64,000 nucleotides of DNA from Coccinella septempunctata. Taxonomy: Eukaryota; Arthropoda; Insecta; Coleoptera; Coccinellidae. The notes under the pieces are model-generated. The model was not told the DNA's origin, made no database searches, and saw only the letters and a program-made list of their open reading frames with translations. The position numbers and the translations under genes were made by a program. Of the stretch, positions 37,425 through 51,002 are shown piece by piece. Location of the stretch: NCBI RefSeq assembly GCF_907165205.1, contig NC_058189.1:35490270-35554269 (forward strand). The letters run 5' to 3'. The stretch's first letter is position 1, and every line of letters starts with the position of its first letter.

Positions 37425-38793
37425 TAAAACTCCAAAAGATTCAGTGGAATACTGAGTCACTTTTACTGCCTTTTTGTCCATTTTCTTCCTTTTTTCAGGT
37501 GGTATGTGAACGTAGCAAAATAAACCATTTACAGGCAGATGTTTAATTCTTGGATTCTTCTTGAACCATAACTAAAACGGGGTGAATCCATCTTCTGACG
37601 ATTTTTCTGTTCTATTCAGTATGTAAATAGCTGACATCTCAAGATCTGCCCATATTGAATCTGGAAATTTTACTTCACTATTCGAGTAGGTACTTGAAAG
37701 TCCTTGCCATTTCAACGAATGTTTGATTTTCGCGCTCACTGCCTCCATTTTGTTCTGGCGTGTATGGTGCTGTCAATCTCTGCACGATTCCATTCTCAGC
37801 CAGAATCCCCTTGAAATCTTCACAATCGAATTCTCCTCCAGTGTCACTGAGTAGGCCTTGAATTTTGTGTCCCAGTGTTTTTGCGTGAGTTAAAAACTGT
37901 TTCAACACAATCTTAACATCTGATTTCTGCTTAATTGCAAAATCATAACGAAACTTCGTGTAGCTACCCTTGAATACAACTAAAAAACTTTTTTTGTTGA
38001 AAAATGGGCCTACAACATCAGTAGAAAACAGTTCCCCAGGTTTCGTTGCTTTTACTCTAGTGCCAAAAGATAAACGATGTGCTTTACCAAAAATACAGGG
38101 TTCACAAATATATCTTACCATCTTAACAGAAATACCTAACTCTCTCTTCAGTATTTCTCTTACGTGTCGCTTGTCTTGGTGTCCCCACTTCTCGTGATAT
38201 AGCTGAAGTGTGGAATTTTCTGCTTCGACTATGTTGACTCTCTCTATTTTAGCAGGAATTATCGGTTCGACTGCTGCTTCATATTAAGTTCCACCCTTTT
38301 CACGATGTCCATATAGTACTTCCTTTCCTATTTCATCCAGCGAACACTTGGTTGAAGTCAAGTAGAATCTGCTATTTCTGTTTCTGTCTTGAGCAGATGA
38401 TACAGAAAATGAATTTTTTAGATATTTTTGGAACATACCATACATCATTCAGAGTCATCTTTAGTTTACAATCTTCATTAAAAGATGATATCTCTATAGT
38501 TCCTTCCCCAATTGCCTTAAGAGTTTCTTTTCCAGCAACTTGTGAAAATGAACAAACTGGACAATTCGTCACATGCTTTGTAGCTCCATTGTCAATCCAC
38601 CATACCGATGTACAAGTCTCATATTCACTGCTAGCACACAGGGCCACATTGGTATCCACAGTATTGCTCTGTGGAGAGTCCTTAGTAGCAATCCACCTTT
38701 TACACGTATTTACCCAATGTCCCTTCTTTTTGCAGTAGTTGCATGTGTCATTTGCTTTCGACTTCTTGAACCCTTGATACTTCTTCGTTTTAT
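37425..38793 (-). mobile_element. Copia-type retrotransposon fragment
   Basis: Minus strand, in order: zinc knuckle CNYCKKKGHWVNTC and protease-like WWIDNGATKHVT (38372-38793), a degenerate stretch, then GAG-pre-integrase/integrase (37678-38121) with CEPCIFGKAH, STDVVGPF, LLSDTGGEF and TPEQNGGSERENQ (D, D, E), and an integrase tail in broken frames to about 37425 (IYILNRTEKSS, HIPPEKRKKMDKK). No RT or LTR remains. Its upstream end is joined to satellite at 38794, and the other end to the BEL relic. Confidence 0.8.
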
Positions 38794-41700
38794 CGTACTC
38801 CGCGAATTCTAGATCAAAACTGACCAGGCGGCTCACACAACGCGATCGAATGAATAATGCATTATGAAATTCGATGACGAATCAAAAGATAGCGATTATA
38901 ACTTTGATTTGTAGAGATTTCGGATTTGGATATTTTAAAAAATACGGAATTTTCATACAATAGATTTTTCCATTAACTGAATCCGAAATCTCTCAACAAA
39001 ATCTAACAATTTCCAGACTATATCGGAAAACTCTAGAAAAAATCAAATTAATCCGAACCTCATACGACCCGAGTGCACGAGGGAAAATTTAAACGTCCGT
39101 ACTCCGCGAATTTTATATCAAAACTGACCGGGCGGCTTACACAACGCCATCGAATGAATAATGCATTATGTAATTCGATGACGAATCAAAAGATGACGAT
39201 TATAACGTTGATTTGTAGAGATTTCGGATTGGGATATTTCGAAAAATACGGAATTTTCAAAAAATTGATTTTTTCATTAACGAAATCCGAAATTTCAACA
39301 AAATTTTACAATTTCCAGAATATATCGGAAAACTCTAGAAAAATCGAATGAATCCGCACCTGACACGACCCGAGTGAACGAGCGAAAATTTAAACGTCCA
39401 TACTCCGCGAATTTTATATCAAAACTGACCAGGCGGCTTACACAATCAACGGATGACGATTATAACGTTGAATTGTAGAGATTTCGGATTTTGATATTTC
39501 AAAAAATACGGAATTTTCAAGCAATACATTTTTTCATTAACTAAATCCGAAATTTCAGCAAAATCTTACAATTTCCAGAATATATCGGAAAACTCTAGAA
39601 AAAAAACGAATGAATCCGCACCTAACACGACCCGAGTGAACGAGGGAAAATTTAAACGTCCGTACTCCGCGAATTCTAGATCAAAACTGACCGGGCGGCT
39701 TACACAATGCGATCGAATGAATAATGCATTATGTAATTCGATGACGAATCAACGGATGATGATTATAACGTTGAATTGTAGAGATTTCGGATTTGGATAT
39801 TTCAAAAAATACGGAATTTTCAAGCAATACATTTTTTCATTAACTAAATCCGAAATTTCAACAAAATCTTACAATTTCCAGAATATATCGGAAATCTCTA
39901 AAAAAAATCGAATGAATCCGCACCTAACACGACCCGAGTAAACGAGGGAAAATTTAAACGTCCGTACTAGGCAAATTCTAGATCAAAACTGACCGGGCGG
40001 CTTACACAGCGCGATCGACTGAATAATGCATTATGTAATTCGATGACGAATCAACAGATGACGATTATAACGTTGATTTGTAGAGATTTCGGATTTGTAT
40101 ATTTTAAAAAATACGGAATTTCCAAACAATAGATTTTCTCAATAACTAATTCCGAAATTTCAACAAAATCTTACAATTTCCAGAATATATCGAAACACTC
40201 TAAAAAAAATCGGATGAATCCGCATCTAACACGAACCGAGTGAACGAGGGAGAATTGAAACGTCCGTACTCCGCGAATTCTAGATCAAAACTGACCGGGC
40301 GGCTTACACAACGCGATCGAATGAATAATGCATTATGTAATTCGATGACTAATCAACAGATGACGATTATAACGTTGATTTGTAGAGATTTCGGATTTGG
40401 ATATTTAAAAATACTGAATTTTCAAACGATAGATTTTTTCATTAACTAAATCCGAAATTTTAACAAAATCATACATTGATTTGTAGAGATTTCGGATTTG
40501 GATATTTTAAAAAATACGGAATTTTCAAACAATAGATTTTTTTATCAACTAAATCCGAAATTTCAACAAAATCCAGAATATAACGGAAAACTCTCGATAA
40601 AATAGAATGAATCCGCACCTTACACAACCCGAGTGAACGAGGGAAAATTTAAAAGTCCGTACTCCACGAATTCTAGATCAAAACTGACCGGGCGGCTTAC
40701 ACAACGCGATCGAATGAATAATGCATTATGTAATTCGATGACGAATAGAAGGATGATGATTAAAACGTTGATTTTGTAGAGATTTCGGATTTGGATATTT
40801 TAAAAAATACGGAATTTCAAAACAATAGATTTTTTCATTAACCAAATCCGATATTTCAACAAAATCTTACATTGAATTGTAGAGATTTCGGATTTGGATA
40901 TTTTAAAAAATACGGAATTTTCAAACAATAGATTTTTTCATCAACTAAATCCGAAATTTCAACAAAATCTTACATTGATTTGTAGAGATTTCGGATTTGG
41001 ATATTTCAAAAAATACGGAATTTTCAAACAATAGATTTTTTCATTAACTCAATCCGAAATTTCAACAAAATCGTACAATTTCCAGAATATATCGGAAAAC
41101 TCTAAAAAAAATCGAATGAATCCGCACCCTACACGATCCGAGTGAACGAGGGAGAATTTAAACGTCCGTACTCCGCGAATTTAAGATCAAAACTGACCGG
41201 GCGGCTTACACAACGCGATCGAATGAATAATGCATTATGTAATTCGATGACTAATCAACAGATGACGATTATAACGTTGATTTGTAGAGACTTCGAATTG
41301 GGAAATTTAAAAAAAAAACGGAATTTTCAAACAATAGATTTTTTCATTAACTAAATCCGAAATTTCAACAAAATCTTACATTGATTTGTAGAGATTTCGG
41401 ATTTGGATATTTCAAAAAATACGGAATTTTCAAACAATAGATTTTTTCATTTACTAAATCCGAAATTTCAACAAAATCTTACACTTTCCAGAATATATCG
41501 GAAAACTCCAGAAAAAATCGAATGAATCCGCATCTAACACGACCCGAGTGGACGAGGGAAAATTTAAACGTCCGTACTCCACGAATTCTAAATAAAAACT
41601 GACCAGGCAACATTCATAACGCGATCGAATGAATAATGCTTTATGTAATTCGATGACGAATCAACGGATGACGTTTATAACGTTCATTAGTAGAGATTTC

Positions 41701-44700
41701 GAATTCGGATATTTTAAAAATACGGAATTTTCAAACAATAGATTTTTTCATTAACTAAATCCGAAATTTCAACAAAATCCAGAATATATCGGAAAACTCT
41801 CGAAAAAACCGAATGAATCCGCACCTTACACGACCCGAGTGAACGGGGTAAAATTTAAACGTCCCTACTCCGCGAATTCTGGATCAAAACTGACCGGGCA
41901 GCTTACACAACGCGTTCGAACGAATAATGCATTATATAATTCGATGACGAATCAACGGATGACGATTATAACGTTGATTTGTAGAGATTTCGGATTTGGA
42001 TATTTTAAAAAATACGGAATTTTCAAACAATAAATTTTTTCATTAACTAAATCCGAAATTTCAACAAAATCTTACAATTTTCAGATTATATCGGAAAACT
42101 CTCGGAAAAATCGAATAAATTCGCACCCTACACGACCCGAGTGAACGAGGGAAAATTTAAAAGTCCGTACTCTGCGAATTCTAAATCAAAACTGACCGGG
42201 CGACATACACAACGCGATCGAATGAATAATGCATTATGTAATTCGATGACGAATCAACGGATGATGATTATAACGTTGAATTGTAGAGATTTCGGATTTG
42301 GATATTTCAAAAAATACGGAATTTTCAAGCAATACATTTTTTCATTAACTAAATCCGAAATTTCAACAAAATCTTACAATTTCCAGAATATATCGGAAAT
42401 CTCTAAAAAAAATCGAATGAATCCGCACCTAACACGACCCGAGTAAACGAGGGAAAATTTAAACGTCCGTACTAGGCAAATTCTAGATCAAAACTGACCG
42501 GGCGGCTTACACAGCGCGATCGACTGAATAATGCATTATGTAATTCGATGACGAATCAACAGATGACGATTATAACGTTGATTTGTAGAGATTTCGGATT
42601 TGTATATTTTAAAAAATACGGAATTTCCAAACAATAGATTTTCTCAATAACTAATTCCGTAATTTCAACAAAATCTTACAATTTCCAGAATATATCGAAA
42701 CACTCTAAAAAAAATCGGATGAATCCGCATCTAACACGAACCGAGTGAACGAGGGAGAATTGAAACGTCCGTACTCCGCGAATTCTAGATCAAAACTGAC
42801 CGGGCGGCTTACACAACGCGATCGAATGAATAATGCATTATGTAATTCGATGACTAATCAACAGATGACGATTATAACGTTGATTTGTAGAGATTTCGGA
42901 TTTGGATATTTAAAAATACTGAATTTTCAAACGATAGATTTTTTCATTAACTAAATCCGAAATTTTAACAAAATCATACATTGATTTGTAGAGATTTCGG
43001 ATTTGGATATTTTAAAAAATACGGAATTTTCAAACAATAGATTTTTTCATCAACTAAATCCGAAATTTCAACAAAATCCAGAATATAACGGAAAACTCTC
43101 GATAAAATAGAATGAATCCGCACCTTACACAACCCGAGTGAACGAGGGAAAATTTAAAAGTCCGTACTCCACGAATTCTAGATCAAAACTGACCGGGCGG
43201 CTTACACAACGCGATCGAATGAATAATGCATTATGTAATTCGATGACGAATAGAAGGATGATGATTAAAACGTTGATTTTGTAGAGATTTCGGATTTGGA
43301 TATTTTAAAAAATACGGAATTTCAAAACAATAGATTTTTTCATTAACCAAATCCGATATTTCAACAAAATCTTACATTGAATTGTAGAGATTTCGGATTT
43401 GGATATTTTAAAAAATACGGAATTTTCAAACAATAGATTTTTTCATCAACTAAATCCGAAATTTCAACAAAATCTTACATTGATTTGTAGAGATTTCGGA
43501 TTTGGATATTTCAAAAAATACGGAATTTTCAAACAATAGATTTTTTCATTAACTCAATCCGAAATTTCAACAAAATCGTACAATTTCCAGAATATATCGG
43601 AAAACTCTAAAAAAAATCGAATGAATCCGCACCCTACACGATCCGAGTGAACGAGGGAGAATTTAAACGTCCGTACTCCGCGAATTTAAGATCAAAACTG
43701 ACCGGGCGGCTTACACAACGCGATCGAATGAATAATGCATTATGTAATTCGATGACTAATCAACAGATGACGATTATAACGTTGATTTGTAGAGACTTCG
43801 GATTGGGAAATTTAAAAAAAAAACGGAATTTTCAAACAATAGATTTTTTCATTAACTAAATCCGAAATTTCAACAAAATCTTACATTGATTTGTAGAGAT
43901 TTCGGATTTGGATATTTCAAAAAATACGGAATTTTCAAACAATAGATTTTTTCATTTACTAAATCCGAAATTTCAACAAAATCTTACACTTTCCAGAATA
44001 TATCGGAAAACTCCAGAAAAAATCGAATGAATCCGCATCTAACACGACCCGAGTGGACGAGGGAAAATTTAAACGTCCGTACTCCACGAATTCTAAATAA
44101 AAACTGACCAGGCAACATTCATAACGCGATCGAATGAATAATGCTTTATGTAATTCGATGACGAATCAACGGATGACGTTTATAACGTTCATTAGTAGAG
44201 ATTTCGAATTCGGATATTTTAAAAATACGGAATTTTCAAACAATAGATTTTTTCATTAACTAAATCCGAAATTTCAACAAAATCCAGAATATATCGGAAA
44301 ACTCTCGAAAAAACCGAATGAATCCGCACCTTACACGACCCGAGTGAACGGGGTAAAATTTAAACGTCCCTACTCCGCGAATTCTGGATCAAAACTGACC
44401 GGGCAGCTTACACAACGCGTTCGAACGAATAATGCATTATATAATTCGATGACGAATCAACGGATGACGATTATAACGTTGATTTGTAGAGATTTCGGAT
44501 TTGGATATTTTAAAAAATACGGAATTTTCAAACAATAAATTTTTTCATTAACTAAATCCGAAATTTCAACAAAATCTTACAATTTTCAGATTATATCGGA
44601 AAACTCTCGGAAAAATCGAATAAATTCGCACCCTACACGACCCGAGTGAACGAGGGAAAATTTAAAAGTCCGTACTCTGCGAATTCTAAATCAAAACTGA

Positions 44701-44809
44701 CCGGGCGACATACACAACGCGATCGAATGAATAATGCATTATGTAATTCGATGACGAATCAACGGATGACGATTATAACGTTGGTTTGTGGAGATTTCGG
44801 ATTTGGATA
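38794..44809 (+). repeat. Satellite array block 1 (302-bp monomer)
   Basis: About 20 tandem monomers. Each contains GTGAACGAGGG, CGTACTCCGCGAATTCTAG, GACCGGGCGGCTTACACAA, the palindrome ATAATGCATTAT, and a pair ATTTCGGATTT / AAATCCGAAAT that could form a stem. Units starting at GTGAACGAG occur at 39073, 39374, 39636, 39938, 40240, 40633, 41142, 41548, 41839 and so on; most are 301-302 bp, some are lengthened by extra copies of a ~100-bp sub-block (ATTGTAGAGATTTCGG to AACAAAATCTTACA). Open frames of 64-101 codons recur in it but are consequences of the repeat. Confidence 0.95.
39710..44719 (+). repeat. 2,505-bp higher-order repeat, two tandem copies
   Basis: Seven monomers of 302, 302, 393, 509, 406, 291 and 302 bp form one unit of 2,505 bp that is repeated from about 42215. 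I found only three substitutions when reading the two copies side by side (for example CCGAAATT versus CCGTAATT at 42660, and CTTCGAATT versus CTTCGGATT). Confidence 0.9.
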
Positions 44810-45220
44810 TGTTGATGCCTATGAAAATTCGAATTAAATTTTTTAATTTCAGGAGCGATATCTTGCACATATGCTCCGCACCTGCGTATATTGTTTAGTT
44901 TTAGTTGATATAGTCAGGTTTTGTCGAGAAGCGTAACGTATTTTTTCGTTTTTTCGTGAGTTAGTAAATTTCGATAATTTTGAGTTATTTTTGCATTGGT
45001 GAATCGACGAAGGCTCTCAGGAATTCAGTAGAGTTTTCAATCATTTCTATTGGGCATCAAGAATTGGTCGGTTCGTTTAAATATATTTCCATTTGATTTC
45101 CTTGTTTCTTTCCCTTAATCACTTAATTATTGATAATACGCTGTTGCCGGCGTATTAGGTGAGTCAAATTCGTATTTTGTTTTCGAATTTAGATACAGTC
45201 CATTGAATTAATAACAACCA
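44810..45220 (+). repeat. Probable 5' LTR of BEL copy A
   Basis: TG at 44810 follows satellite; the proposed end ...ACAACCA at 45220 is followed after two bases by TGGTCCTTCGATCCGG, a primer-binding-site-like sequence similar to TGGACCTTCGACCGG of the element at 22942-27420. No partner LTR exists to confirm the boundary. Confidence 0.55.
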
Positions 45221-45378
45221 TTTGGTCCTTCGATCCGGATATCTCGTTTTCTGAAATTTCCCTCCAAAATTCCGTAATTTTGTTGATTCTATTTCGTATT
45301 GTAAAATTATTCGTGTGGCCTATTCAGTTGTTTACGCTGCGGTTTTTTGTTTTATGAGAGAAATTGCCTTCGTCATAT

Positions 45379-45402
45379 TATAATAATAATAATAATAATA
45401 AT
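45379..45402 (+). repeat. (TAA)n microsatellite, possible LINE tail
   Basis: Eight or so TAA units followed by TAGTGCCTTTATTC. Read on the minus strand this is an AATAAA signal then (TTA)n, as at the 3' end of an inserted LINE or SINE; the remainder up to about 45600 could be that insert, but no target duplication was identified. Confidence 0.6.
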
Positions 45403-45730
45403 AGTGCCTTTATTCAAAAAAGAAGAAAACCAGAAAAAAACATATTTGAGGCGAAGTCTAGCATCTGCTACTCCACTCAACCCCCGACAAAGTACAGAGG
45501 AAAACGAAAAATTATATGAAAAGAAAGATAAATATCACAAAAAAGAAAAGAAAAAAGTGTACAAAAATAGAGCGAACTATTTATATGGAGATTCGTTTTC
45601 ATATTGGAAATATTCGTTCGTTTCTTGGGTTACGTTCAGAAATTAATTGATAGTGTAGGTTAGGATTTTCGAGATTTCTGAAATAGATATATTTCATTAT
45701 ATATTTGTAGTTTATAGTGATTTGTTGAGA

Positions 45731-47035
45731 TGACAACAGAAGAGGAAAAAATTAAAAGTAAATTTTAGTTAGCAGAAAAGAAATGTATTTTGGTAGAATA
45801 CAGAAAATTTATGAATGGTCTAAGAATTTGAAAGATCCAAAGGTTTTGAGAAATTTTCAAGCGAAGATAACATCCCTCGAAACGACTAAACAGGAGTTTA
45901 GTGAAGTTGTAGATGAAATCGTACAATTAGAAATGGTTTTGAATCCTGGATCAGATGTTAATTTCGCTGCTCTCGAAGCGTTTGATGATTTATATTGCGA
46001 AATATTACATTGTGCAAAATTAGTTGATTCTTCAAAGATTGGTACACCTTCTCAATCGAATCGATCTAGATTACCGGAAATAAATCTACAGACTTTTTCG
46101 GGAAATATTCGTGAATGGCCTCTTTTCTTTGAATGTTTTAAGAGTTTGATTCATGATAATATAAGTTTGAATGATACAGATAGAGTGAATTATTTAGTAG
46201 GGCAACTATCAGTTGGAACTAATTATTCCATTATATGGAAGAATTTAATTGATAAATATCAAAATCCTCGAGCTTTAGCAAATTCTTATTTAGATTCGAT
46301 ATTTGAGTGTAACCCTACTCAGAAACCTTCTGCAATTGGTCTGAATAATTTAGTGGAAAAATTTGATTCGGTATTTCAGGCTTTGAAAAGGTTAGGAATA
46401 AATGATCTGTTAGATTATACGTATGCGTATATACTTCTTAGTATATTGGATTCGGAAACGAAAATGCTCTTTGAAAACACCCGCCGGTCTTCAACCGCCC
46501 CTTCTTATGGGGAAATTTTGAAGTTTTTGAAAGAACAAACTCACATTTATAATACGTCCATGGTCGGTGGCTCTGGCAGTGGGTTAAAATCAAGGAAATC
46601 ACAAGCATTTTTTATTGAAAAACCACAGGAGAGTTTGAAATGTGTTGTTTGTGGATCGGCTCAGCAACACTCTATTTCCAATTGTGAGAAATTTTTAATT
46701 TTAGAGCCCTATGCTCGCTTTAAATTAATAAAAGAAAAAAGGCTATGTTTGAAATGTTTTGGTGAACACCAATTATCCTCGTGTAAGTTTAAGTCAGTTT
46801 GTAAGACTTGTAAGTTTGGACATAACACTCTGCTTTATTACGCCAAATCAGGCATTAATTCAAGGTCACATGATGAGTTCTCATGTTGTCACTTATTGTT
46901 CGATAACTAAGAATCTATATCCTTCAACTGTTTTGTTATCGACGGTCGTTATGAAGATTTTTGATAAGAGTAGAAAACCTAAATTCGTTAGCCTATTGTT
47001 AGATTCGGGAAGTCAGGCTAATCTTATAACGTCAG
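45731..47035 (+). pseudogene. BEL copy A Gag and start of protease, broken
   Basis: Gag-like sequence starts at the ATG at 45731 but hits a TAG after 12 codons and a frameshift around 45820. The main open stretch 45783-46910 has the family's LPEINLQTFSGNIREWPLFFE motif and two knuckle segments (CVVCGSAQQHSISNC, CLKCFGEHQLSSC). It shifts frame near 46850 and continues to the protease box LLLDSGSQANLIT, where BEL copy B is inserted. After removal of copy B the protease frame continues at 53646. Confidence 0.75.
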
Positions 47036-47292
47036 TGTTTAATTTTCATTAAAATAGCGTGCGTGTTCATGTCATATCAGCTACTAGGGTGATTCGTTAA
47101 TATAAAAAGACAGTCGAAAATACATCAGTCAATTCATCAGAAGCTTTTCAATTTTCTATCCTAAAATAATCAATTCTAAAAAGAATATTCGTTGAGTGAC
47201 CAGGACCGACCTACAGTATTGTTCAATTCTTCGTTCCCTAATAAAAACCAGCAACACAAATATTTATGTGTTCATCTTATTGAATGGATACA
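47036..47292 (+). repeat. 5' LTR of BEL copy B
   Basis: TGTTTAATTTTCATT to GGATACA; direct repeat of 53384-53640. Confidence 0.93.
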
Positions 47293-47552
47293 TAAATTTT
47301 GGTCCAATTCGAGCCGTATTTGAGAGTGAAGGTTGATTTCAATTCCTATCCCGAGGAGTAGTGAAGAGGTTTGCTGTTTCATGGTTGGATTTTAATCACC
47401 CCAGAAGACAGAGGAATCGGGTGACAGCTGGTTGTTTAATACTTCTACTGAGCGAGTTCATCGCTGGATTTTCGATAAGTAGCACTATCATCGTGCAAAT
47501 TTTGTCTCATTTTTATTGAGCATTGTTTTCTACTGTGCTTATAACAATTACA

Positions 47553-50339
47553 ATGTCTGAAGATAATTCAAAATCGAGTGAAGTCGATGATGAAGTGAGA
47601 ACTCTGATTAAAAACAGAGGTATAGTTAAAGCCAAGATGACTAGAATGGAAAATTGGTTCAAACAAGATAAACCTCTTGATATTGTTCAATGTAAATTAC
47701 GTTTTGAACAACTAATGCAAATTTTCAAAGACTATGACAATTTTCAAACTGAATTAGAGGTTATGGATTATGAATCACATCATCAAGACAGAGAAATTAT
47801 GGAAGATAAATATTTTGATTTGATTTCTTTTGTAACTAAAATTGTTAATCAGTCTGAGGACACTCAACAATCCAATTCTTCAACTGATAATCGGTCTACA
47901 ATATCTCATTCAAGTATAAAGTTACCTGAAATTTCTATTCCAAATTTCTCGGGCGATATCAAACACTGGCCAAGCTTCTTCGAACTATTTACTGCACTGA
48001 TAACAAATAATCAAAAATTATCTAATGTTCAAAAATTAATGTATCTGAAATCTGCTCTAACAGGGGAGCCATTACAACTCATAGAAAATTTGGAAGTGAT
48101 CGGGTTGAACTTTCCCATAGCTATTAATACGTTGAGGGATAGATTCGATAATAAATACCTAATTGTTAACGCATATATAAGAAATTTACTGAATGTTCCA
48201 TCCTTAACAAAAGGTAATTATAACAATCTGAGAAACTTTATTTCACAAATTAAAACAAATTTGGCAGCTTTAAACACCTATAATTTATCAGAAAAACTTA
48301 CTGACTTGATCCTTATTCAAATTTTCACACAGAAGCTAGATTTTGGTTTAAGAAAAGAATTTGAAGGGGAAAGAAATGTTCGCGATTTTCCAACGCTCCC
48401 AGAATTTATACAATTTTTAGAAAGAAAATATAAGGTTCTCGAAAATTTGAGTGAGTCAACTCAAAATTCAAAATGAAATTCTTCGCACAAAAATAATAAT
48501 ACTTCTCGTAGTTCTTATCATGTTGATACTTCAGATAAAACTAAATTCTTCAAATGTTTCATCTGTGGTACCGATGAGCACAGAATATATTCCTGTAAAA
48601 GGTTCCTGAATTTATCTCCAAACGATCGTCATGCTGCTGCTAAAGCAAAAAATGCCTGTTTGAATTGTCTTTCATTAGGCCATACTGTTCAGTCATGTTC
48701 TAGTCAACGCAAATGTTCCAATTGTAAAAGGTCTCATCATAGTTTATTGCATTTCAATAAGAATTCATCTCGAAATTCATTTTCCCATTCCAGATCTCAT
48801 GATGAACCATCCAGATCAACTAGTTCGACGCAAGCATCTTCCCATTTATCCACTAGTGCTCAACCATACATTCCAGTGCGAGAAGAGGTTGATTCTTCTG
48901 CTCAAAATTTGTCTTCTCTTTCAGTACAGTCCTCTAATAATGAAGTGCTTCTAGCTACGGCATGTGTCAAATTGTATAATTCTCACAACCAGACAATTAT
49001 AGCTCGTTGTTTGACAGACTCAGCAAGTCAAACATCATTTGTAACTGAAGATTTAGTTAGAAAACTCAATCTCATAACTTATGACCAGAAAATTCAAATT
49101 TCCGGTATCTCTCAAAGTTGTTCTATGTCAAATAGAATGATTGATCTAAAAATTCACTCATTAGTACACACCGACCGAAAATTCAGTGTTTCTTGTGCTG
49201 TTCTTAAAACTATAACTTGTAAACAACCACAGTTACCAATTAGTTTGAGTTCTATTCCTATTCCAATGAACATTCAATTAGCAGATATCCATTTCAACAC
49301 TCAATCTAATGTTGATATACTTTTGGGTGCAGACATATACTTTGACATCATTACTGATGGTATAATTAAATTAGGTCCTGGATTGCCTGTTCTTCAAAAT
49401 TCACATCTAGGATATTTGATTGCTGGAAATATTCCTCAGTCAGGATGCATGTCTCGTGCAACTCATTTAAATGCATCACAATATTTATTCGAATGTACAG
49501 AACCTACTGCCAATCCAGATGATATGTTGAATGATACTTTAACCAAATTTTGGGAAATTGAAGAAGTACAAATTCAATCTGAATCTATATTGACTCAAAC
49601 AGAGCAACAAGCTGAACAAATATTCAAAGACACAACCATTCGGTTGCCGTCTGGTAGATTTCAGGTTGACCTACCATTCAAAGGTACAAATGAACCTTCC
49701 AAACTAGATGATTCATTCTCTCAAGCAAAAAAGAGATTTTTAAATTTAGAAAAGAGACTTGAAAGTTTCCCTGAACGAAAGGCCCAATATTCAGAATTCA
49801 TCAATGAATATTTATCCTTAGGACATGCAGCAATTGTACCTTTAACTCTAACCAATGAATTATCCCTTAACAAATATTTCGTACCTCATCATTGTGTCAT
49901 TCGTGATCAAAGTATCACAACTAAGCTTCTTATAGTATTTGATGGTTCTATGAAAACCTCAACTGGTTTTTCTCTTAATGATATTATGCTTAAAGGTTAT
50001 ACTGTACAACCAGACTTATTCGATATATTAATATGTTTTCGTACATTCAGGTACGTTCTTATTGCTGACATTGAAAAAATGTTTAGGCAAATTCAAATAA
50101 ATCCTAATCACACATATTTATTGAACATCTTGTGGCGTGACAATCCTCAAGATAAACTGAAGTGTATAGAATTGAAAACAGTTACTTATGGCACAAATTC
50201 AGCCCCCTTCTTAAGTACAAGATGCTTAAAAGAACTAGCAATGCAAAATAGGGAGAAATTTCCTCTCGCAAGCGAAGCAATTCTGACTCCTGTTATGTGG
50301 ATGATTTTCTTTTTGGCTGTCATGATGTATCAACTTTGA
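47553..50339 (+). pseudogene. BEL copy B Gag, protease and RT N-terminal half
   Basis: I start at the ATG at 47553 (MSEDNS) because the upstream part of the frame has no ATG. Gag includes IKLPEISIPNFSGDIKHWP, a stop TGA at 48474-48476 that interrupts an otherwise continuous frame, then knuckles CFICGTDEHRIYSC and CLNCLSLGHTVQSC. The protease region has CLTDSASQTSFVT (DSA rather than DSG). RT follows with VLIADIEKMFRQIQI and the RT frame is lost one base before the YVDD box, near 50286. Confidence 0.8.
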
Positions 50340-51002
50340 TTGAGGCTCACCATCAACTCACTAATTGCTTACAATCAGCTTGCATATCATTCCACAAGTG
50401 GGGTTCAAATTCTCAGGAATTCTTAAATTCTATTTCAAAAAATTCTCACAAGGAAAATTATACTTTAGATTCAGGAAAATCTTCAAACAAAATTTTAGGT
50501 ATGCTATGGGATTCGCGTTCTGATAATTTTAGAATTGCATTGCCATAATTTTCAATGAAAGAATCTTATAGTAAACGAGAAGGAATCATAAATCCTTTTG
50601 TTGTTAGTTTGAAAATTCTCTTGCAAAAAATTTGGATTTCAAAAATTGGATGGGATGAAAACATAAGTTCAGAACTTCTTTTTGATTGGAAGACTGCCTT
50701 AAAAGGTCTTTCAATGCTTTCCCAATTAAAAATTCCAAGAACTATTCTTCAATTTGAATCAAAAATTTTACGACATGAAATTCACGGATTTGCCGATGCC
50801 AGCTCTCAGGCATATGGAGCCTGTATTTATTTAAGGACAGTCTATTTGAATAAATCTGTCTCTTCAAAGCTGATAACAGCTAAAAGTCGTGTTGCACCAT
50901 TGAAAATCTTATCTATACCTAAACTAGAATTGATGGGAGTTGTACTCTTATCAAAACTAATTTCAAAAATCTCTAATTCATTGTCATCCCACTTACAAAA
51001 GC
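50297..51002 (+). pseudogene. BEL copy B RT C-terminal half and RNase H start
   Basis: From the catalytic VDD at 50297 through RT connection, interrupted by TAA at 50546-50548, then KIGWDE and IHGFADASSQAYGACIYLR, which holds the first RNase H aspartate, to KLELMGVVLLSKLI. The frame ends in the MITE at 51000. Confidence 0.8.

Noticed and set aside
38794..44809. CRISPR-like array
   Set aside because: Repeats are ~302 bp, directly adjacent without unique spacers, in an insect genome; this is satellite DNA.
39636..44837. Repeated 60-101-codon frames starting near GTGAACGAG in the satellite
   Set aside because: They recur because the satellite recurs, begin at GTG rather than ATG, vary in length with each monomer and exist on both strands; no sign of selection on protein is visible.
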